DNA of 64,000 bases from an uncultured Gemmatimonadales bacterium (lineage in GTDB: Bacteria > Gemmatimonadota > Gemmatimonadetes > Gemmatimonadales > GWC2-71-9), in assembly GCA_947259405.1 (NCBI GenBank), contig CAMYLY010000009.1, positions 1 to 64,000 on the forward strand, read 5' to 3'. The notes beneath the pieces were generated by a model that was not told where the DNA came from, did not search any database, and saw only the letters and a list, made by a program, of their open reading frames with translations. The position numbers and the translations under genes are program-made. Of the stretch, positions 1 through 7,930 are shown piece after piece. Within the stretch, counting starts at the first letter, position 1; each line of letters begins with the position of its first letter.

Positions 1-99
1 GTCGTTAATACGAGTGGTTGCCGTTGATATGAGTACCTTCACTGATGCGCGTGGCTGGCAAGCGTCGATGCGCGCAAGTCATTTGCAGGGACGTTAGGC
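1..99 (+). repeat. attC-like site, right part (cut by window start)
   Basis: The R' box GTTAGGC lies at 93-99, preceded by the right arm GCAAGTCATTTGCAGGGAC, which matches right arms of later sites (for example the one ending at 3436). The internal motif TTGATATGAG, found in several attC-like sites of this window, is at 24-33. The left half is outside the window, so the cassette array probably continues leftwards. Confidence 0.6.
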
Positions 100-149
100 G
101 GTGCCTGGGACCAGCCCTTTTCGGCGTGCGATAGGCTCGGTGAGACGCG

Positions 150-710
150 ATGATGAGGAAGGAATACCGTTGGGCCGTCCGTGAGCGCTTCTCACGTGGT
201 ATCGCTGAGCTTCTGCCCGGCTTCGTTCCTCGGAAGGTCCGATCCCAGCTGCTGTTCGGGGACGAAACCGTTTTCGCCTGGGAGGCGGGCCAAGGGTTAT
301 TGGTGTTCGTCCTGCTCGTACCCGATGCGAAGGGCCGACAATCTTTCACGGTGGAGCTCGGTTGGTCGGTCCACAACCGCTTTCCGGAGGGATCTATCCG
401 GCCGTCGATCATCCTCGGCCCCACCGAGGAGATTCCACCCGATCTTGAGGAGGCGATCATCCGCCTTGGGAGTCTCGTCTCACCAACTGATCTTTGGTGG
501 GATCTTCCCGATCCGGCGTTGGAGCGGCCAGGCGACTTAGAGGCGCTGCGCGCTGGTTTGGAGCCGATCGAGCGCGACATAGCGATCGCGCATGCGGAGG
601 CCGCCGTTTCTGCAGCTCTGGACACGCTCATGGAGAAGGGGCTGCCTCTCTTGGAATCCGTGGCAGCCGTTCACACCGGCCAAGAGGTGTCGCCGCGAGG
701 CGACGCCTAA
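150..710 (+). CDS. hypothetical cassette protein, 186 aa
   Basis: This is a soluble-looking acidic protein without signal peptide or membrane segment. I recognise no family. The middle (about residues 50-80) alternates hydrophobic beta-like stretches with charged turns, and the last third is helical and rich in Ala and Glu. The start is the first of two tandem ATG codons. It lies 50 bases after an attC R' box, and the TAA stop sits inside the R'' box of the next attC, which is the usual layout of an integron cassette gene. Confidence 0.7.
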   Translation: MMRKEYRWAVRERFSRGIAELLPGFVPRKVRSQLLFGDETVFAWEAGQGLLVFVLLVPDAKGRQSFTVELGWSVHNRFPEGSIRPSIILGPTEEIPPDLEEAIIRLGSLVSPTDLWWDLPDPALERPGDLEALRAGLEPIERDIAIAHAEAAVSAALDTLMEKGLPLLESVAAVHTGQEVSPRGDA

Positions 711-804
711 CAAGCAGTTGCTGCTGTCGCGGCACCCGTGAGGGTCGCGCGCTTCGCTTGCGGTTGGCATAGTGGTGCACAGCAGAACTGCAAATCCGTT
801 AGAC
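705..804 (+). repeat. integron attC-like recombination site
   Basis: R'' GCCTAAC is at 705-711 and R' GTTAGAC at 798-804. The inner arms are CAGTTGCTGCTG on the left and CAGCAGAACTG on the right; they pair almost perfectly with one unpaired base, as is typical of attC bottom-strand hairpins. The stop codon of the upstream gene is inside R''. Confidence 0.75.
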
Positions 805-870
805 CGACTGAGTTGTGGTTGTAGATGCGGCGCCATTTCACTTCTTGCACACCCTGTAGATGAGGTGGTC

Positions 871-1620
871 ATGCAAAATCCATTCTTCCACGGCGTCGGC
901 GGAGTTCTAAGCGCAGATATTGCGGTGCCGGACCATGAGCGGGAACTCGGTTTCTACTCGAAAGTTCTTACGACGGGACCGGCGCCGCTGTGGCGAGACG
1001 ATCTGACCAACAACCAAGGTACGCCGGTCATCGGCTTGGGGGCACGTTCACCTGAGTACGAAGCCCTCCCTCTGCAATGGATGCCGCACTTCCAGGTTTC
1101 CGATGTCGCCGCGAGCGCCGCGCGTACACTCGAACTCGGAGGCCAGGAGCTGATGCACGGCAAGGGCGACGACGGGCAAAGTCAATGGGCAGTTCTGGTT
1201 GACCCCACTGGCGCTGCGTTCGGCGTAATCCCTGTCGTTGTCGATGAATCAAACGGTGCAAGTCATCTCGATAGAATTGGTTGCATCTCTTGGCTCTCGC
1301 TCGTGGTCTCGGACGTTTCCTCGGCGTGCGAATTCTACGAACAAGTTATCGGATGGTCGGCGGCGTCTGCCGCCATCGAAGGTAGACGCGAAATGCGGCG
1401 ACCGGATGGTGTCGCCGCGGCGGAAATCTGCCCGATGAATGACGACACTGAGGGTATCCCTTCCGTCTGGTTACTTAGTCTGCCCGTCGACGACTTCGCG
1501 GAGAGTCTTAGACAAGTTCGCGAGGGCGGCGGTGAGATCGTTGGGGAGGTAACAGGGGCCGGACACGCCGTCATTCGGGACCCGGTCGGTGTCTACGTAG
1601 CGTTGCAGGCCAACACGTGA
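871..1620 (+). CDS. two-domain VOC (glyoxalase/bleomycin-resistance fold) protein
   Basis: The 249-residue protein holds two vicinal-oxygen-chelate modules, about residues 10-120 and 135-249. Each opens with the typical strand plus helix (DIAVPDHERELGFY; LVVSDVSSACEFYEQVIGW) and ends with a strand of the form DPTGAAFGV or DPVGVYVALQ. Such tandem VOC proteins are usually predicted lyases, dioxygenases or drug-binding proteins; the substrate cannot be read from sequence. An upstream start at 772 would overlap the attC, so the ATG at 871 is preferred. It is the second cassette-like gene in the window. Confidence 0.8.
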   Translation: MQNPFFHGVGGVLSADIAVPDHERELGFYSKVLTTGPAPLWRDDLTNNQGTPVIGLGARSPEYEALPLQWMPHFQVSDVAASAARTLELGGQELMHGKGDDGQSQWAVLVDPTGAAFGVIPVVVDESNGASHLDRIGCISWLSLVVSDVSSACEFYEQVIGWSAASAAIEGRREMRRPDGVAAAEICPMNDDTEGIPSVWLLSLPVDDFAESLRQVREGGGEIVGEVTGAGHAVIRDPVGVYVALQANT

Positions 1621-1707
1621 CGCGCAGCGGCCTAAGTTGAAGTGTCTCGTTGTCCGTACTGTTCGCGCTGCTTGATGCAACACCCTTCGGTGGTGCTTTC
1701 GGAGTAG

Positions 1708-2145
1708 ATGACGTTGCGATCACAACACTTCATGTCGGATCAGGCGCACGCCGCATCCTATGAGACCACCGCGCAGCGCTGGTTGTGGTGGCACAACCAG
1801 GTAGCGGTGCTCGTGTTGGTGGCCGTGGTAGTCCTGGCGTTGCTGGTAATGGACCACAGTGCATTCGCGGCCCGCTACGGGCCGTATGTAGGCCGGGTTT
1901 ACGGCGGGGCGATCGCTCTTGCTAGCGTCGAGGTGCTCCTGTGGCACTTCTTGTACCGCCATGGCGGGACTGAAGCGCGCTGGGCCGCCGGCCTGATGGG
2001 TGCGTGGTTTGGGATTCTCATTGTGATCCAACTTGCTCGTGCTTCAATCGATGTGCCGATCAGCGTTTGGAATCTCGTTGTCGGTGGATACATGGCCCTT
2101 TCGCATGTCGGTTATGCGTTCTTCGGAAGTCGAGCACGACATTGA
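1708..2145 (+). CDS. small integral membrane protein, about 4 TM
   Basis: The 145-residue protein has four hydrophobic segments, at roughly residues 27-48, 62-80, 90-108 and 117-137, and ends in a basic tail. No family is recognised. GGAG lies just before the ATG at 1708; an in-frame ATG at 1732 is an alternative start. A degenerate R''-like GGCCTAAG at 1629-1636 precedes it, so it may be a cassette gene whose upstream attC has decayed. Confidence 0.65.
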   Translation: MTLRSQHFMSDQAHAASYETTAQRWLWWHNQVAVLVLVAVVVLALLVMDHSAFAARYGPYVGRVYGGAIALASVEVLLWHFLYRHGGTEARWAAGLMGAWFGILIVIQLARASIDVPISVWNLVVGGYMALSHVGYAFFGSRARH

Positions 2146-2259
2146 TCCCGTTTGACGAGTGTTGTTGAGGTGAACGCGTGGCCAGTGGCGTTGATATGAG
2201 CGCACCTATAGATACGAATAGCTGGTCGGGGACCTGCACGCCTGCAGGCCGGGGACCTC

Positions 2260-2451
2260 GTGTCCCGACGAGTCGCGCTGGTGGGCGTTGGCGCGTGCGC
2301 GCTCACCGTCGTGGCGATGGGGTTGGTTGCCTTGGGCGTGGCTGACATGATGGTGGCAGCGCCAGTGGGCTTCGTCGCTCATGTCATGATCGGCTATCTC
2401 GGGGTCGTGATAGCTAGCCGAGGCGCGGGATCACTGATTCGCTCGGAGTGA
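2260..2451 (+). CDS. small membrane protein, 63 aa
   Basis: The 63-residue product has two hydrophobic helices (about residues 5-27 and 31-52) rich in Gly, Ala and Val, and a short charged tail. It starts at GTG and is followed 30 bases later by an attC-like site, consistent with a small cassette. The DNA just upstream (2146-2259) carries the TTGATATGAG motif at 2191-2200, a relic of another attC. Function is unknown. Confidence 0.5.
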   Translation: MSRRVALVGVGACALTVVAMGLVALGVADMMVAAPVGFVAHVMIGYLGVVIASRGAGSLIRSE

Positions 2452-2480
2452 GCCTCGTCGGACTCCACGCCCGCGGCTCT

Positions 2481-2577
2481 CTCTAACGGCGATTGCCACT
2501 GACGCGGCTTCGCGGGTAGGTACGCGCTTCGCGCTTGTGTCGGGAGGCCCGCGCAGCAGAATCGCGAGACGTTAGGC
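2481..2577 (+). repeat. integron attC-like recombination site
   Basis: R'' is CTCTAAC (2481-2487, one base off consensus) and R' is GTTAGGC (2571-2577). The inner arms GGCGATTGCC and CAGAATCGCGAG pair imperfectly. The next gene starts 35 bases after R'. Confidence 0.65.
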
Positions 2578-2611
2578 AGCACGACGACTTTCAGGAACTG
2601 ATGCCAGGCGT

Positions 2612-2977
2612 ATGATCAATCAACTCTTCGCGCTAATCGTGGACGAAAGCAAGTGGCTGACGGCGTCGATGGGCTTCGCGCTGCTGGCCGTCACCGTCCT
2701 GCTCTATCGGCACCGCCTTTCGAAACTCTCCACCCGACGTCGGGTTCTGGCAGCGATGAACCTGTTTTTCGGGGTGACAATCGGGACAATGGCTTTTGGC
2801 CACCTCCTAGCCGTGACTACCAAGCTCGCATTGACCACACTGGAAGGTTCTGTCCCCATGTTCTACCTGATTGGCATCGCCTTGGCCGTCCCCTCTTGGT
2901 GGCTCATCTATCACACCCGAGAGATATTGGTGTCCAGCAATGATCACGGGCGAGCGACGCTCGGTCTCAACGCGTGA
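2612..2977 (+). CDS. membrane protein, N-terminal part before an in-frame TGA
   Basis: The 121 codons encode at least three membrane helices (about residues 16-32, 51-70 and 80-98). A TGA at 2975-2977 stops the frame, but the same frame stays open for another 69 codons and encodes two more hydrophobic stretches. The context around the stop (GLNA, stop, LALSLLALG) is what would be expected if a TGG tryptophan codon mutated to TGA. The full product would be about 191 aa. It is either a recently inactivated cassette gene, a read-through gene, or a sequencing error. Confidence 0.6.
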   Translation: MINQLFALIVDESKWLTASMGFALLAVTVLLYRHRLSKLSTRRRVLAAMNLFFGVTIGTMAFGHLLAVTTKLALTTLEGSVPMFYLIGIALAVPSWWLIYHTREILVSSNDHGRATLGLNA

Positions 2978-3187
2978 TTGGCGCTGTCGCTGCTCGCACT
3001 GGGGATCCAGAACCTGCCGCTCGCCGCACCGGGTTTCCTTAACATCGGGTACCATCTGCATTCTGGCCGGGTCGCGGGTTGGGCAATTGTAGGCATCGCG
3101 GTCGTTGTTAATGTGGGCCTGTTCGTTGGATCGGTGATATTCCTCGCCAGCGGCCAAAACTTCGAGCAGTTCCGCGGGATTCAATAA
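2978..3187 (+). pseudogene. C-terminal continuation of the membrane protein after the in-frame TGA
   Basis: This is the in-frame continuation of the gene at 2612. It encodes hydrophobic segments at about residues 2-20 and 34-56 followed by a polar tail ending in FRGIQ. The TTG codon directly after TGA could restart translation, but no ribosome binding site is evident. It is best read with the upstream half as one 191-residue protein. Confidence 0.5.
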
Positions 3188-3289
3188 ACCGTAGGACCCT
3201 TGGCGACCCAAGACCGCACATCGAACTTTCGGTTAGGACGGACGGAGAAACTGTGAAGCAGCACTGCAATGACCTGAAGCCGCCGTGCT

Positions 3290-3436
3290 GCCTCACAGGC
3301 AAATGGACTTGACGAGCGCCCCCCGAATCTTGAGGAAGTCTTTGGTACGAGCGCCTGGCATTGATATGAATCCGTTCACCACAACATGCGCCTGGCCTGC
3401 GAGCACGCTCGCAAGTCATTTGCCGAGTCGTTGGGC
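3290..3436 (+). repeat. integron attC-like recombination site (long form)
   Basis: The R'' position is GCCTCAC (3290-3296, degenerate) and R' is GTTGGGC (3430-3436). The left arm GGCAAATGGACTTGACGAGC and right arm GCTCGCAAGTCATTTGCC are near-perfect complements. The internal TTGATATGAA motif is at 3361-3370. The site is about 147 bp, at the long end for attC. Confidence 0.7.
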
Positions 3437-3468
3437 GGCGCGGTGACACAGATGGGAGAGTACGGCGA

Positions 3469-4296
3469 GTGAAGATCGGACCGTGGGCCCTTGTCTTGGC
3501 GAGTCTATGGCTAGCCCGGCCCGCTTCGGCGCAGGGGGAGTGCAGGCTCGTCGCGTTGGACATGGGCGCCGTGCATACCTGCATCGCGGGCACAGGTCCG
3601 GTGACGGTCGTTCTGGCGGCCGGTGCTGGGCAGACGTCTCGGACGTGGGCTCCACTTCGATCTAGCCTGGCAGCTGGAGCACGCGTTGTGACGTTCGACC
3701 GACCAGGGTTGGGAGAGAGCCCACCGGGCGAGTCCCCCCGCACACCGACCCAAATCGCCCGAGAGCTTCGGGCCGTTATCGAGGCTCTGAATCTGGTCGG
3801 GCCGTTGGTGCTGGTCGGGCACTCCATGGGCGGAGTTCATGTACTTCGATACGCAACACTGTATCCTGAGCAGGTAGCTGGGGTCGTGATCTTAGATACC
3901 CCCCCGCCGCATTTCGAAGAGCGGCGCCTGGCCCTTCTCACCTCCGAGGAACGAGAAGCACGCCAACAGGCCCTACGGATCGGTCTTGAACGCAGTCCCG
4001 CAGCGGTCCGGCTCGAACGTGAGGGAGCCCAGTCACCTTCGGCATGGGACTTTACTGGCTTCCCTCACACGGCTCCGCTCGTTGTGATTGTGGCGGATTC
4101 TCAGGACTTCGGAGCCCTTGGTGAACAGGAGGCGCACCGACAGCTCTGGGTCGAGGAGTCGCGCGCGTGGCTGGACCTCTCGGAAAATGCCCGTCTGAGC
4201 ATCGCGGAGGGTAGTGGTCACATGGTGCACCACGATCGTCCCAGCATTGTGCTCAGTGTGGTCCGCGCGATGATGGCGCAGGGCGGGGATCGGTGA
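3469..4296 (+). CDS. secreted alpha/beta hydrolase
   Basis: The protein is 275 residues with a signal peptide cut near ARPASAQ (residue 22). The alpha/beta-hydrolase fold is shown by the nucleophile elbow GHSMGG (Ser119), the FDRPGLGES loop near residue 76, and a C-terminal histidine in GSGHMVHHD (about 251). An acid residue is likely in VIVADSQD. The family covers esterases, lipases and peptidases; the substrate is not predictable. It starts at GTG 33 bases after an attC R' and is followed by another attC, a clean cassette arrangement. Confidence 0.82.
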   Translation: MKIGPWALVLASLWLARPASAQGECRLVALDMGAVHTCIAGTGPVTVVLAAGAGQTSRTWAPLRSSLAAGARVVTFDRPGLGESPPGESPRTPTQIARELRAVIEALNLVGPLVLVGHSMGGVHVLRYATLYPEQVAGVVILDTPPPHFEERRLALLTSEEREARQQALRIGLERSPAAVRLEREGAQSPSAWDFTGFPHTAPLVVIVADSQDFGALGEQEAHRQLWVEESRAWLDLSENARLSIAEGSGHMVHHDRPSIVLSVVRAMMAQGGDR

Positions 4297-4312
4297 GGCT
4301 CATCGGTGCGCA

Positions 4313-4419
4313 GCCCAACAAGGAATTTGCTGCTGTCCGCGAAGGCTAATCGGCATCTCTGGTAACGCCTTGGTTTGCTAAGCGGGCGGGTGCGGCAGCA
4401 GAATTCCAGGACGTTGGGC
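4313..4419 (+). repeat. integron attC-like recombination site
   Basis: R'' GCCCAAC (4313-4319) and R' GTTGGGC (4413-4419) are exact complements and fit the consensus. The arms GGAATTTGCTGCTG and CAGCAGAATTCC pair with a small bulge. The site is 107 bp, lies 16 bases after the hydrolase stop and 30 bases before the next start. Confidence 0.82.
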
Positions 4420-4449
4420 CGCGGATCACATTCAGCAAAAGGGACTCTC

Positions 4450-4941
4450 ATGAGACTTCTGCCCCTCGCTCTCTTGATCTCAGGTACGGCATCGGGCGTG
4501 GCTGTTGCTCAGAACACTGGCTCCGTTGCGGTCGATTCGGCCGCGATCATGTCAGCCGTCGAGAACTGGGAGCGAGCGTGGCAGGTTCTTGACCCCGAGC
4601 TGGCGGTTCGTGACTACGCAGTTGACGCGGACTGGACCAACGCCTTCGGGATGCGCCGGCATGGACGAGACAGTATCCAGACGCTCGTGGCGGAGGTGTT
4701 TGAGCTCCCCTTTGTGGTTGCCGGCGAGACCACCTACGAGTACCACGACCTACAGTTCCTGACATCGTCGATCGCGCTACTGCGTAGTCGTGCCATCCGA
4801 GTGGGACAACAGCTGCCGAGCGGGGAGGTGGAGGAACCGCGGCGGACGAATCACCTTCGGGTCTTCGTCAAGCGTGATGGGCAATGGCTCATCCGGAGTC
4901 ACTTGATTGGGGACGAACGAACCCCTGGTCGGCCACGTTGA
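4450..4941 (+). CDS. secreted SnoaL/DUF4440-like (NTF2-fold) protein
   Basis: The 163-residue protein has a signal peptide (cut after GVAVAQ) followed by an NTF2-like cone fold: a helical start with VENWERAWQVLDPELAVRDYAVDADW, then strands with HDLQFL and LRVFVKRDGQWLIRSHLI. Members bind small molecules or act as isomerases or cyclases; many secreted ones have no assigned role. The ATG at 4450 is chosen because it begins the signal peptide and lies just after the attC R'. It is one of four NTF2-like proteins in the array. Confidence 0.75.
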   Translation: MRLLPLALLISGTASGVAVAQNTGSVAVDSAAIMSAVENWERAWQVLDPELAVRDYAVDADWTNAFGMRRHGRDSIQTLVAEVFELPFVVAGETTYEYHDLQFLTSSIALLRSRAIRVGQQLPSGEVEEPRRTNHLRVFVKRDGQWLIRSHLIGDERTPGRPR

Positions 4942-4956
4942 GAGCCGAGATCCGCT

Positions 4957-5092
4957 GCCTAACAGGCGTTAGGAGCTGACGGGCGCGGCGGGTGGCGTTG
5001 ATATGAGCGCCCTGATAGATACGAGTAGGTCCAGCTGAGAGGGCGCGCCTGGCCGGGTGGTCGCCCGCCGCTCAAACGCAGAGCCGTTAGGC
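4957..5092 (+). repeat. integron attC-like recombination site (long form)
   Basis: R'' GCCTAAC (4957-4963) and R' GTTAGGC (5086-5092) are perfect complements. The left arm GCGTTAGGAGCTGACGGGCG pairs with CGCCCGCCGCTCAAACGC on the right. The internal TTGATATGAGCGC motif starts at 4999. The same arm family is used by the site at 18289-18433. Confidence 0.82.
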
Positions 5093-5120
5093 GGCAGGAC
5101 GTACGCGGGGCAGATCTACC

Positions 5121-5498
5121 ATGGCCAATTTGAACGCCTCAGACATCAAGACTTTCGTCGGGTCGAAGATCTTCGATGAGTCACGAGATTTTTATGTTGC
5201 GATGGGATGGAAGCTGAACTTCGATGCTGGCGACCTTGCGGAACTCGAGTTGGGAGGCTGCCGCTTTTATTTGCAGGCTTACTATCAGCGGCAGTGGTGC
5301 GAGAACTGCATGCTGCACATAACCGTGGAGGACGCGGAGGCCTGGTACAGGCACGCCTTAGCTGTTTTAGAAGCGAGATCGTACGGAGCGGCGCGCGCCC
5401 AAGCACCCCGGAAACAGCGTTATGGGGCTCTGGTCACCCATGTCTGGGATCCAGCCGGCGTCCTGTTGCACTTTGCCCAGCCTCTCGGAGAAACATAG
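5121..5498 (+). CDS. VOC (glyoxalase-fold) family protein
   Basis: The 125-residue protein has the VOC pattern: an opening IKTFVGSKIFDESRDFYVAMGW, a central strand ELGGCRFYLQ, and a closing strand VTHVWDPAGVLLHFAQP. This single-module length is normal for dimeric VOC proteins. Whether it acts on a metabolite or binds a drug cannot be told from sequence. It begins 29 bases after an attC R' and ends 37 bases before the next attC. Confidence 0.75.
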   Translation: MANLNASDIKTFVGSKIFDESRDFYVAMGWKLNFDAGDLAELELGGCRFYLQAYYQRQWCENCMLHITVEDAEAWYRHALAVLEARSYGAARAQAPRKQRYGALVTHVWDPAGVLLHFAQPLGET

Positions 5499-5534
5499 TG
5501 CGCATGCCAACTCCACCGGCTACTGGTTGCTGCC

Positions 5535-5679
5535 GGTTAACAGGCAAATGCACCTGCCGGGGCGCGTACGTTGATTAAGGAATACAGCCTTTATGCGCAA
5601 GCCGGCGATTGTGCACGTTTAAGTCAACCATAGCAGCCTGCGGCGGGTCGCCCGCAGGTGATTTGCAGGGACGGTAGGC
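5535..5679 (+). repeat. integron attC-like site with altered core boxes
   Basis: The R'' position reads GGTTAAC (5535-5541) and R' reads GGTAGGC (5673-5679), each off consensus, so recombination activity may be lost. The arms GGCAAATGCACCTGCCGG and CCGCAGGTGATTTGC still pair well. Bases 5601-5643 are identical to 19906-19948, a shared internal block. Confidence 0.65.
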
Positions 5680-5706
5680 GGCGCAGGAGTCAGGGGAAGA
5701 GAAGCT

Positions 5707-6699
5707 GTGGCAACATCTTGCAGATCATGGTGGCGTAATTGTGCCCTGGAAGCTGATTCCGAGATTCTGGCCATCGACAGGATGGAGGAACATGTCGCCC
5801 CCGTCGGTCCAGACGTATCGAGGGTGCGCGAGCTCATTTCGAGTCTCGAATTGTGCCATCACAAAGCCGATCGATGGGTCTACAACATCATTGCGGCAAT
5901 CGGTGCAGGAGAAACGCCAAAGGGGCTAGGCACACGTTCGCCTGTTCAGCAACACCCTGCCGAACAAGTGTGGCAAAATGCCTGCGCGTCCCTCTCGGCG
6001 TGGTGTGCGGGATGTCCAAGCACAAAGGTCGATTTGTCTATCGACACCGTTCCAGCTTCTCGACTCCTTGCTTGCCTTGGGGATCGCTCACCGTTGAAGG
6101 AGTGGCAGGTCCAGAGGGTGATTGAGAAAGTCCGAAGTGCAATCCATTGGCCGCAATCCTGTAACGATCCAACGGCACAGTACGTGTGGATTCTCCTGAA
6201 CGAAGACGAATATGATGTTGCTTACCGCAACCGGTGCCCCGAACACTACAAGGAACACGAAGATTTCTGGCTGGCAACGGTTCGGACCATCATTCATGAC
6301 ACTGAGAATGGCGATAAGGCAGATCTTTCGTTGGGCCTCGCCATCGACATGCTTATGCCCTGCCACTGGAGGTTTGTGGAGAATCTCGGGATTGTTCTTG
6401 AGGCGATTGGTGGGAAGCTGAATCCGGAGAAGCCGTTTGCAGCGTGTGGCAGGAACATAACCCTGCTACCGATTCGCCGCCGGATGGAAATTGTGTCCAA
6501 CACTCTGAATGCCTTCTGCAACGACGCGGCGTCAAACGAGGAGGTGGACAGGGATCTACTCGAGTTGCTTGGAAAGCCAACGCAAGCGAAAAAGTGGCTT
6601 GCCGCTTCCTTGGAGAAGACAATAGGGCTTCAGTTGAACCCGCCGGCCGAACTACGGGCGATGTCTGCCCTGGCCGGGCCTGACTGGATAAGGCAATGA
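5707..6699 (+). CDS. orphan hypothetical protein, 330 aa
   Basis: I do not recognise this family. The protein is soluble, mostly alpha-helical by composition, unusually rich in Trp and Cys for its surroundings (for example SAWCAGC, CHWRFVENLG), with no signal peptide. AGGGGA lies 9 bases before the GTG start; an in-frame ATG at 5782 is a possible internal start. Its codon use is less GC-biased than its neighbours, hinting at a different donor. It lies between two attC-like sites and is the largest cassette in the first 9 kb. Confidence 0.65.
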   Translation: MATSCRSWWRNCALEADSEILAIDRMEEHVAPVGPDVSRVRELISSLELCHHKADRWVYNIIAAIGAGETPKGLGTRSPVQQHPAEQVWQNACASLSAWCAGCPSTKVDLSIDTVPASRLLACLGDRSPLKEWQVQRVIEKVRSAIHWPQSCNDPTAQYVWILLNEDEYDVAYRNRCPEHYKEHEDFWLATVRTIIHDTENGDKADLSLGLAIDMLMPCHWRFVENLGIVLEAIGGKLNPEKPFAACGRNITLLPIRRRMEIVSNTLNAFCNDAASNEEVDRDLLELLGKPTQAKKWLAASLEKTIGLQLNPPAELRAMSALAGPDWIRQ

Positions 6700-6789
6700 G
6701 GATCCTCGGAAGCGCTCCAGAACCTCCTGTTCATGGTGTCCGTGGCATTGATCGTCTCTACGGTGGCACGTGCCTGGCGAATGAGCGCC

Positions 6790-6921
6790 GCCTAACAGGC
6801 AAATGAAGCTGCCGAACGCTGGGGGGCAATCGGTTTGATTGCATGGTGAACACACCGTGGACAAAACCTTTCAAGGTGCTGGAGAGCTTGCGTTCGCAGC
6901 TTGTTTGCAGGGTCGTTGGGA
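6790..6921 (+). repeat. integron attC-like recombination site
   Basis: R'' GCCTAAC is at 6790-6796; R' is GTTGGGA (6915-6921, last base off consensus). The arms GGCAAATGAAGCTGCCGAACGC and GCGTTCGCAGCTTGTTTGC are long near-perfect complements. The neighbouring gene starts 65 bases downstream. Confidence 0.75.
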
Positions 6922-6985
6922 AGCGGCCCGCGTGGGCAGCATCATAACATCACGCCCCAAGGAGCATTGGCCTCCGAGGATCTGT

Positions 6986-7897
6986 ATGCTCCGCCCGATT
7001 CTACTGCTCTTGATCCTCGTCGTGGGTTGCGGTCCGGCGGCCGAGATACCTGCAGGCGCGGAAGCACCCGATGGCACGGTCAGAGTCCCCGGCGGTCGAT
7101 TCCTCATGGGCACCGACTCTACGGATCTACCGCAGATCATGGAGCGGTTCGGGATTACGCGCATCGAGATGCTGCTGCCCGAGCTCCCCCAGCATTTGAT
7201 TGAGGTGGACGAGTTCTTCCTCGATCAGACCGACGTTACGAATGCTCAGTTCTTCCAATTCGTGCAGAGCAACCCGCAGTGGAGTCGGACAGCCGCTGAC
7301 GCTGCTCGGCACAACGGTCGGTACTTGGAGCACTGGAGCCCAGAAGGACCACGTGAGACCGACCTCGATCGACCCGTGACCTATGTCACCTGGTATGCAG
7401 CCAAGGGCTACTGCGAATGGTTGGGTAGAAGGTTGCCCACTGAAGCCGAATGGGAGTACGCAGCAGGAGGGGGAGATCCAAGTAGGATCTTCCCATGGGG
7501 CACTTCCCCGCCGTCGAACGACGTGGTGACGTGGAGCGGCAGCGGCCGCGAAGAGCCTGATCCCGTAGCTTCACATCCGCCGAACGCACTCGCCCTCTAT
7601 GACATGGCGGGCAACGTCTGGAAGTTCCTAGCCGACGTGTGGCGTGATTCCTATCACGAGCCACAGCTGTCGGGCTTGCCTCCCCCAGACACTCGAGCTG
7701 TCGACACCCGGTACGTCGTGCGCGGAGGAAGCTATGGCGCAAGCGCCGTCAACATGCGCATCCGGTACAGGGATAGCCACCGTGCTAATGACGCGCGGGA
7801 GATGGTTGGCTTTCGCTGCGCGAGCTCGAACTCGACGGAAGAGGCGACCGTCTACGCGTTCGAGTTCCGTCCGGTCGCGGAGAGCGGCCCGGCCTAA
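6986..7897 (+). CDS. formylglycine-generating-enzyme-like (SUMF1 family) lipoprotein
   Basis: The 303-residue protein has a lipoprotein signal (LLLLILVVGC, lipidated Cys near residue 15) followed by a full FGE-sulfatase domain. Family hallmarks are PGGRFLMGTDS, DQTDVTNAQFFQFV, VTYVTWYAAKGYCEWLGRR, LPTEAEWEYAA, FPWG, DMAGNVWKF, VRGGSY and the C-terminal GFRC. True FGEs convert a sulfatase Cys to formylglycine, but many bacterial members serve other secreted roles and no sulfatase is in this window. The ATG at 6986 is chosen because it begins the signal peptide. Confidence 0.85.
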   Translation: MLRPILLLLILVVGCGPAAEIPAGAEAPDGTVRVPGGRFLMGTDSTDLPQIMERFGITRIEMLLPELPQHLIEVDEFFLDQTDVTNAQFFQFVQSNPQWSRTAADAARHNGRYLEHWSPEGPRETDLDRPVTYVTWYAAKGYCEWLGRRLPTEAEWEYAAGGGDPSRIFPWGTSPPSNDVVTWSGSGREEPDPVASHPPNALALYDMAGNVWKFLADVWRDSYHEPQLSGLPPPDTRAVDTRYVVRGGSYGASAVNMRIRYRDSHRANDAREMVGFRCASSNSTEEATVYAFEFRPVAESGPA

Positions 7898-7930
7898 ATT
7901 GTCACTTCGGTCCGGCGCTTCGACTACCGG

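Noticed and set aside
1629..1717. Possible attC between the two-domain VOC gene and the membrane protein gene
   Set aside because: GGCCTAAG and GTTGCGA are too far from the core consensus and the arms do not pair, so it is not listed as a site.
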